DNA of 64,000 bases from Paraphaeosphaeria minitans (taxonomy: Eukaryota > Ascomycota > Dothideomycetes > Pleosporales > Didymosphaeriaceae), in NCBI GenBank assembly GCA_015832175.1, contig WJXW01000011.1, positions 992,001 through 1,056,000 of the forward strand, in the 5' to 3' direction. The number at the start of each line of letters is the position of its first letter. The first letter of the stretch is position 1. Below are positions 57,067-64,000 of this stretch, in pieces. A program made the position numbers and the translations under genes. The notes under the pieces are model-generated. The model did no database searches, was not told the origin of the DNA, and saw only the letters and a list, made by a program, of their open reading frames with translations.

Positions 57067-58932
57067 CTATGACTTGAAGTGAGGAGCGTTGAGCACGATG
57101 CCCATGAGCACGCCACCAATGGTACCGGCAACGGGAATGGTCATGATCCAAGAGAACACGAGCAAGCCCACACGCTGGAAGTTGACTGCCTTGAGGGTGC
57201 CATTGCAGAGACCGACACCGACCGTGGCACCAGTGATGCACATGGACGTTGAAACTGGCAGCGAGTATTGCGAGAAGAGGAGGACAGTGATCGCGGCGCC
57301 CATCTCCATGGAAGAACCTGCACCATGTTAGTCAAAAGTTATGAGGGATGCTAGCAGAATGAGCTTACCTCGAGACGGCGAGTGGTAGGTAATCTTGTTG
57401 CCCATGACCTTCATGATGTTGTAACCGTACGTGATGAGACCAACAGAAATGGTGGCAGAGAGGACAGCGAGTTGCCAGATGGGGACAGGGGCGTTCTTGG
57501 TAGAGGCTTCACCGTACATCCAGGCGTGGTAAATCACCGCCCAAGGTCCGACAGAATTACCAATATCGTTCGCACCGTGAGCGAATGATGCAGTGCAGGC
57601 AGTGAGAATCTGCACGAACGAGTAGACGTGCTCGACCTCGTTAGGGTACTTCTCTGCGTGGGCGTAGACGCGCTCCATGCGAGCACCTTCGGGGGTACCG
57701 TGTATACCAGACTGAGCGGCGTGGATGTCATAGTGGAGACCGTAGAGGAGACCGACAGTGATCATGGCGGGGAGACGTTTGAAGAAGGTCATGATGTTCT
57801 TGCGCTCGTAAATTTCACCAGCGCCCATTGGGTTGTTGTGAAGGAGTCGCATAGCCCAGCCAATCGGTCCACGCTTCTGCCTGAGCTTCGCACGGAACCT
57901 GGCCTCACCCTCGGCGACAAGTTCCTGGTAGGTGAGCTGCTTGGATTCGGCATGAGCGGCAGCCTTCTCGGAGTCAACAGGCGCAATGGTGTCGTCCGCT
58001 GTGCCCTTCTGCATGTCTTCGTCGCTCAAAGAAGACGACCGGGTGCTGGTCATGGCAACATCGTCCTCTTGCACGACAGCGTAGTTGGGAACAACAGCCT
58101 GTTCACCGTTGGGCACGACCGGTCGCTTGAACAGGAGAGGCCCCATGATAGCGTGATACCACCTAATGTTGGGGTCCTTCTTGATGACCTTGACGTAGAC
58201 GTAGGGAACGAAGAAGATAGCCGCGAGAAGAGCAACACCGGCACCGGTACCCATAGTAACGGAGGCGACGTACCAAGCGGGCTTCTTGTTAAGTCCGAGC
58301 TTTGGGGATCCCTTGTAGACGACAGAGAGCGTGCAAATGGTGCCGGCAACGAGGAAGAAGAAAGGAGCAGTGTAAACACCCCACTTGACTGGATCGCGGC
58401 GCATGTGGACAACAACCTTGATGAGCATGAAGATGCAGGCACCAAATGCAGCAGCAATGGCGGGAGCCATTCCGAGACCAGCGAAAATCGCACCAAGACC
58501 CTTGCCCTTGTTCCATCCCCACTGAACGTTGGAAGCTCCAACCGTGGCAACACCAACACCAGCAATGGACGAGATCAGAGAGTAGGTCGAAGAAACGTGA
58601 GCAGAGTGCCTGGTGCACCACATGACCCAGGTTGAGGCTCCAGCGAGTGCACAGGTAAAGGCAAGCATCTGGACAGCGGCGTCGCCCTTGAAGGCGGCTC
58701 CGGGAATGATACCGTTCTTGATGGTCTCAGCAGTACGGGCGCCGACGGTGATGGCTCCCAACATCTCGAAGATGGTACCGAAAACCATGGCCTGGCGGTA
58801 GGAGATGGAGCGCGAGGAGACACTGGTGGCCCAAGAGTTGGCAACATCGTTGGCACCGTTGTTGTAGGCATCGAGCAAGGCAAAGAAAGTGCCTATGGCC
58901 ATGATGTAGTTGTATTCGCTGAGGACAGCCAT
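57067..58932 (-). CDS. PHO89: PiT-family sodium/phosphate symporter (Pho89/PHO-4), 604 aa
   Basis: Two exons, 58932-57369 and 57317-57067, with a 51-bp phase-1 intron (GTAAGC...GCAG) giving SPSRGSSMEMGAAITVLL; 604 residues. Both PiT signatures are present: GANDVANSWATSVSS at 26-40 and GANDIGNSVGPWAV in the second half, plus the paired SSTYSLISS and SLPVSTSMCITGA segments. A long cytosolic loop (about residues 300-400) rich in Ser/Asp/Glu separates the halves, as usual. Plasma-membrane high-affinity phosphate uptake coupled to sodium; in fungi it is induced by phosphate starvation through the NUC-1/Pho4 factor, though I cannot point to its sites here. The start at MAVLSEYNYIMAIG matches the family. 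Confidence 0.95.
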
Positions 58933-60682
58933 CGTGACGGTTGGCTCCCGGGCTCGTCGATTAGGAGAGAGGAACGAGCGAGTATTGTCGGCAGAGAAAG
59001 AAGGGCCACGGGGCACAGGCGTGCTATTGAATGAATGCGCAGGCTGCAGGAGCCAAATGAGTAGGGCTCAGCAAGATGTTTATAGTCAACGCCTCGGGTG
59101 GTGCAGCATTCACGTTTGATGCCGAAGACCAATGAGGGGCCTGACATGCGACATGTGCGACATGTGCGACATGCAGGCAGACCATGCCTCGTGGCGGGCA
59201 ATCGCTTTTCACACCTACTAGGGAGATATTTTGGATCCATTGCAGGACACCGCGCTCAGTGTAGAGGAAGCTCCGCGAGCTGCCAAGCGCTCCGCCGAGA
59301 AGGACTGTCTTGGTATCCTTGGCGTACGAGCTCCGCAATTCACCAATCACATTGCTTCCTTGCACAACGTGGACCTCCAAAATGGGATGTTGCACCAGGG
59401 CCGTCGAACGCAGGCGGCCTTCGTCTCGATGTAGGAACACGGGCCACGGAGGTCGCGAGCACGCAGTCTGCACGCTTCGTGTTCATCGGATTCGTTGGGC
59501 AGTTGGAACCTCGAGGAGCCCCGAAAGGGCGCCTGTCAATACGCGCCGACGAGCAGCCCTGCTGATTCGAGCCAGGAGGATGGCGCACCGTACCGCTGCA
59601 TGCGTCCGGCGTAGTTGGTATGCGAAGTTGTTCCGCCGTGTCTCGATGCCCAGCCGCCCGGGCCGTCTCCCTGGCCCTTACCTAAGCACTCTTCCGCATG
59701 CTTGTCCTTGCCTAAGTCATTCAAGACTGCTTCGCGTTCTTGACGGGCGTGGAGGTTTGAGATGCGTCGCTGGGCATGCCTCCATAGCTAGGAGATCTCC
59801 ATGGTCTCGTCACTCCAGTCGAAGAGATCGAGACTGTGCCCCCACACGTGCACCGCCCATCGTGAGAAGCATGCGGTGGTGCCGTGGAGTCGAGTGGCAG
59901 TGTCCGAGTGGGTCATGGGCGGGTGATGCTTGGGAAATTGCAGATCGTTTCGTGCGTGTAAAGGCATGAGGTTGGGTTACGCTTCGCGACAAGAACGACA
60001 AGAGTCTTGGGTTGGGGGTCCACCCAGATCCCAAGGACACACAAGAAGCCGAGCCCGGCGCTGTCGCCTTGTCAACTTGGCCGCGTCCAGGGTCGTCGGT
60101 TTGAGCTCGTGCAGCCTGTTCGTACCGGTCCGGCGTGCATTTAGCCCCAGATCTGGGTCGAAGTCAAACAAACGCACCCCGCAATCCCAACGTTCGGTGA
60201 TTGCGTATATATATAGGGCTGACACTTCCCGTGTGTTGGATCTTGAAGTCGTTTCCGCATGTTTCCAGCGATTCGAAGCTCGCCTATTGCGCGCCCTGCG
60301 AGATGAAGCTGTCAGTCCCACGCAGCCTTGGCTGCTTTCGCATTGGATGTCGATCTGACAACTGAAGAATGAACTTAGCGATCGTGTCTCGCAAAGTTCC
60401 AGGTCGAGCGCAAGGGATGAGGCTCCGGCACCTGGAAGTCGGCTCTCGCTAGATGGTGATGCATGCTTCCAAGAAGTCGGTGGATCGATAGAGGATCCTA
60501 GGTTGGCTTGAGCTACCACGAGTCTCCAGAACTGCGAGTAATGTGTATTGCCGACGCCCACATATACGCGAGAGTCAGGTCAACGGGTTTGTCTATTTCA
60601 GATTCGATCGAGATTGCAATAAAGTTCAAAGGGTATCAGTCGACGCCGTCCAACGCCATCCATGCTGCGGGGTTATGCTGCA
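58933..60682. other. Gene-free stretch upstream of PHO89
   Basis: The 5' region of PHO89 and the 3' region of CWC21. A short run of three ACATGTGCG 9-bp units lies at about 59149-59175. GTATATATATAGGGC near 60205-60220 is TATA-like but no matching gene start follows. Overlapping frames up to 219 codons on both strands show no recognisable protein. Confidence 0.5.
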
Positions 60683-61336
60683 TCACTCCGAGTCGTCTCG
60701 GTAGCGGCGAGCCTCCTTGGCCTTCTGCAGTTGGTCCTCATCCTCGCGCTCGCGTTGCGCCAGCGACTCTCGAAGACGCTCCTCCTGCTTTCGCCAGTGG
60801 CTTCCCTCTTCGTAATCGGCAGAGATACCCAATGCTTTTCTCAGCCGCTCGCTTTCTTCGATCTTGGCCTGGGGACTAGATGAGTATGCGGCCTCGCCAT
60901 TGCGCCTCTGGGGGTCACTCACCTGGGCCAGGTCATGCACCTGATGGGATTTCAGGCTGCGAGCATCTGGACCTGCGCCTTTTCCTGCCGTGCGCTCCTC
61001 CTCGAGCTTCTTGCGTAGTCCGTCACAGCGGTCGTCTATCTCATCCTCGTCGAGGCTGCAAAAGTGGTTAGCTTCGAAGCATGTGACCATCAGTGCGCTT
61101 GCATACCCTTCATCCTCGAGTTTGTCTCGTAGCTCTAGCACTTTCACCTCGATCTCGCGCTTGCGGTCGTGCTCCAGGATCTCGGGGTCCGGCTGCCGTT
61201 GGCGGTGCTTCGCTGAGTCCCAATCCTTTGAATACGGCGCCGCTTTGTCGCGCGGCTTCAGTAGCGACCTGTTCTTCTGGACATATCCAGACGTTCCGCT
61301 ACCACGAGGTGTAGACAGTCCGACGTTCGAAGACAT
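60683..61336 (-). CDS. CWC21: Pre-mRNA splicing factor Cwc21/SRRM2-type, 182 aa
   Basis: Three exons: 61336-61107, 61055-60923 and 60868-60683, 182 residues. The N-terminus MSSNVGLSTPRGSGTSGYVQ is the invariant Cwc21 signature that contacts Prp8 and Snu114 in the spliceosome, and HDRKREIEVKVLELRDKLED.GLDEDEIDDRC is the cwf21 domain. Both introns (51 and 54 bp) are multiples of three without stop codons, so the unspliced frame also stays open for 217 residues. The splice sites GTATGC...GCAG and GTGAGT...CCAG and the family alignment (SHQVHDLAQAKIEESERLR) show they are real introns. The C-terminus is Arg/Glu-rich and helical. Confidence 0.92.
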   Translation of the reverse strand: MSSNVGLSTPRGSGTSGYVQKNRSLLKPRDKAAPYSKDWDSAKHRQRQPDPEILEHDRKREIEVKVLELRDKLEDEGYASALMVTCFEANHFCSLDEDEIDDRCDGLRKKLEEERTAGKGAGPDARSLKSHQVHDLAQVSDPQRRNGEAAYSSSPQAKIEESERLRKALGISADYEEGSHWRKQEERLRESLAQREREDEDQLQKAKEARRYRDDSE

Positions 61337-61594
61337 GTTAACTTGGTAGACGCAGCTCTGGTGGTGGACTGGCGGTGGACTGGTCGTGACAGAGGGAAAG
61401 AGGCGAGTGGTTTGATGCGGAGTTGCTCTCGGAGGTGCGGCTTGGCGGAAGCGGCCTGCCCCGCCAAATCTTTTGGGGCCACGCCAGAGAAGACTGATCC
61501 GTGACTGTACCTACGCAATGGAGCCACACACTCGACGCACGCCTCATTCCTCTGCTCGCTCCCGCGATCTATTCTCGCCATCATCGCATCCATC
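61337..61594. promoter_or_regulatory. Compact divergent promoter of CWC21 and CDC123
   Basis: 258 bp between the start codons of two conserved genes. No TATA box seen. Confidence 0.5.
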
Positions 61595-62834
61595 ATGAGC
61601 ATCGAGCATGCGGATTCAGCGGCGTCGGTCGTGGCTGCCCCGCCCGACCAGCCCAAGCAGCTGCCGTTCCCGGCCGTGACCAAACAGCATATCTTGAATT
61701 GCTCGTACCACAACTGGCACCCCAAGTGAGTGCGCACCCTCGACAGTGCCTTGGGAGACTAATTCTTGGAGATATCGAGCCGTCACGCCGAAAGCGCGCC
61801 TCGTGCCTCTGCCCAGCGCCTTCTTGGACTACCTACGCGCAGATGGCATCGTGCTCCCACCCGAAGACAACGAAAACCCCGAATGGTCCGATGCCGATAG
61901 CGGCATATTCTCCGGCGCCGACAATGAGGGCGACGACGAAGGCCCGGACCAAGACCCATCGACTCACTGGAGGGAGACGCACGAAGCCATAGAAACCATC
62001 ATCGAGGAGCTGGGCGGCAAGGTGGCCCCGAAGCTGAATTGGTCTGCACCCAAGGACGCGACGTGGATCGCAGCAACCAACAGCATGGAGTGCCGGACAC
62101 CAAACGACATCTACCTGCTGCTCAAGTCGAGCGACTTCATCACACACGACCTCCAGCACGCCTTCGACGATACCACAGATGGCGACACAGCGACGGAAGG
62201 CGCTGCAGCCATTGCGTACCATCTTGTGCTTCGAAAATGGATCATCCTCAACCCCTCGGTCGAGTTCCGGTGCTTCGTGCGCAATCGCAAGCTGATCGCC
62301 ATCTGCCAGCGCGACCTGAACCATTTCGACTTTCTCTTCACGATGGACGACAAATTGCGACAGACGATTCAAGAGTTCTTTGATGTGCGACTACGCGACA
62401 CTTTCTCAGACCCCAACTTCACGTTCGATGTCTACATACCGCCGCCACATGATCGTGTCTGGCTGGTGGACTTCAACCCATGGGCCCTACGGACTGATCC
62501 GCTCCTTTTCAGCTGGATGGAGCTGCTGACCTTGGAGGAGCCGTTGCTTCCGGAGGCAGAAGACGCTTCGCATAAGGACCCGGAAGATGAGGAGGCAGAC
62601 GAGGTGGTTGAGCTGTGGCAACCCGAATTCCGTCTGATACGCAGAGACGACCCCGAAGCATATGGCTTCTCGACGCCACAATACAGCGCACACAAGCTGC
62701 CCAGGGATGTGGTGGACGCAAGCAGGGGAGGTGAGGGCATGATGCGGGAGTTTGCAGATCAGTGGAAGGAGGCACAGCGGTTAGCAGAGCAGCAAGCAAA
62801 CGAGGAGAGCGAAGATGATCAGCGCATCGTTTGA
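61595..62834 (+). CDS. CDC123: Cell division cycle protein 123 (eIF2 assembly factor), 397 aa
   Basis: Two exons, 61595-61725 and 61772-62834, with a 46-bp phase-2 intron (GTGAGT...GGAG); 397 residues. The junction re-forms [19 protein letters not shown], a D123-family landmark. [30 protein letters not shown] and [20 protein letters not shown] are the ATP-grasp-like core, with Asp and Asn in DFNP expected to bind Mg-ATP. CDC123 binds eIF2-gamma and promotes assembly of the eIF2 heterotrimer in the cytosol. Acidic insert ([13 protein letters not shown]) and tail are typical. Confidence 0.95.
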
Positions 62835-63027
62835 ACTAGAACACAATACATTTCCACGCACGCTGTTCGCAAGATGAAGTACAGTATGTGAAAGTGAAAC
62901 CGTAGTAGTAGTAGTAGAGGAAGGTGACTAAGCTCGGCTACTAGCTCCGCCGAGCTGTGTGAACCTCCGCGTGTCGACATGGCCCCTCCCAAGTCGCATT
63001 GCATTGCGGCAGGTTGCTTTCACAGAC

Positions 63028-64000
63028 ATGACGGCCGAAGCGCCGGATCCACGGACCTTCACAGGCTGGGAGGATGCGTTTCAGTACCCCATCCCCGTGG
63101 TCCGCAAGCTGGAGCAGCAGCTGCGCTCCAATGCCGATGAGAATCGCGAGAAGCTGCGGTCGCTCGTGGGGTAAGGCATGCACCGAGTTGTTCCATGTGC
63201 CCAAGAGCCTTGCTGACGGGTGCTGTGTAGTGCGAGCTATCGTAACCTCCTCGATACAGCTGAGACGATAATTGACATGGAGGTCCGCATGGAGCACGTC
63301 GAGGGCAAGCTGGCACGTGTCGGGCACAACTGCAACTCGACAACGCTGGGCCGGATTACAAGCAGCGCGGTCAGGCTGGATTCGTACATTCGCAGTCGCG
63401 GTTAGCATCCCGTACCGCACACGAGGGCAAGCATGTTGACCGAGACAGACCAGGAGCGCTATACCTTCGCCTCGCAGCTCGCCGTCCTGCGCAGCTCGCC
63501 CGTGGTCATGACACGCCTGATGAAGAGCGAAGCATCCTACCTTCTCATCGCAAAAGTGCTAGTCATATCGCGACTCCTGCACAAAGCCTTGTCGCAGTCC
63601 GCCTGCAAACCTCCCCTCGTGGACCAGCTTTGGGAGCGCCTGCTGTCGGCGCGCCGCAGATTGATAAAGCGGATTGAGAAACGCATGGCCACTTGTGAGG
63701 GCGACCACGCAGATCTGGTGGAGAGCATGTGCGCTTACGCCCTCATAACGAGCTCGACGCCTACAGATGTTCTGCACCATTTCCACAAGATTCGATTGGA
63801 GAATAGTGTCAAGCTACTCCAGCAAGGCAGTGATGAACTAGCGAAGCATGGTACCAGTGCGTTGCAATTGTGCATACAGACGTGTCTGGACACGCAGACA
63901 ATCTTCCCGCGACGGCTAGCAGAGTCGCTAGCCAAACTCAAGGCGCATCCCTTGATCCAAGATCCCGATGTCCGTCTTTTATACGAGCTGAATTTGGACA
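63028..64000 (+). CDS. COG1: Conserved oligomeric Golgi complex subunit 1, N-terminal part (runs off window)
   Basis: Exons 63028-63170, 63231-63400 and 63449 to beyond 64000; introns of 60 and 48 bp. The N-terminus TFTGWEDAFQYPIPVVRKLEQQL, then NLLDTAETIIDMEVRMEHVE and the SRDQERYTFASQLAVL junction match the start of Cog1, a subunit of the CATCHR-type tether for retrograde Golgi vesicles. The third exon acceptor (ACAG at 63445-63448) was chosen because it restores DQERYTFASQLAVL; nearby AGs give the wrong phase. About 288 residues are visible; the full protein is usually 700-900, so this is the 5' third. The start lies 193 bp after the CDC123 stop on the same strand. Confidence 0.85.

Noticed and set aside
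57628..58635. 335-codon frame antisense to PHO89
   Set aside because: Shadow of the permease; no domain.

Overview
The window is nuclear DNA from a filamentous ascomycete (Pezizomycotina). Most genes are broken by introns of 45-110 bp with GTAAGT/GTGAGT-like donors and CAG/TAG acceptors. Fungal families dominate: FES1, ELP5, CWC21, AIM32, PHO89, a PiT phosphate permease, NmrA and a NACHT-ankyrin NLR. One duplicated non-coding repeat carries one-directional C-to-T/G-to-A decay like repeat-induced point mutation (RIP). Dothideomycetes is my best guess at class; the sequence does not prove it. Splice sites were read by eye: frame and GT/AG were checked for every junction given, without transcripts.

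Layout. 0-4 kb: SDR oxidoreductase, RIP-like repeat pair, small Dabb stress protein. 4.6-9.2 kb: secreted C69-like hydrolase and an L-amino-acid permease. 10-17 kb: mitochondrial leucyl-tRNA synthetase, AIM32 and an NmrA-like protein. 17-21.3 kb: decayed gene fragments, including a helix-turn-helix/GH5 chimera, and the mitochondrial release-factor methyltransferase. 22-28 kb: sugar transporter, a Cys-rich membrane protein and two tiny Cys-rich proteins. 28-37 kb: housekeeping block with ECM16, a proteasome chaperone PAC3, six-exon actin, a large minisatellite and FES1. 38-45 kb: MFS transporter, HMG-box-like protein, ELP5 and an atypical SDR. 45.4-55.4 kb: the accessory highlight, described below. 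57-64 kb: phosphate permease, CWC21, CDC123 and the 5' part of COG1, which runs off the end.

Main discovery candidate. At 48.6/49.2 kb two divergent genes face away from a shared 595-bp promoter region. The minus-strand gene encodes a NACHT-ankyrin NLR. The plus-strand gene encodes a SesB-type serine hydrolase. The extreme N-terminus of the NLR and the extreme C-terminus of the hydrolase carry the same Gly/Asn-rich motif (SLG[D/N]V..GD.V..NYG..V.GHVV). This is the expected signature of an amyloid (HET-s/sigma-like) signalling pair, in which an NLR templates the prion-like tail of a clustered cell-death effector. The motif sequence here does not match HET-s as I know it and may be a new variant. 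A large coiled-coil protein gene follows on the same strand and may belong to the cluster.
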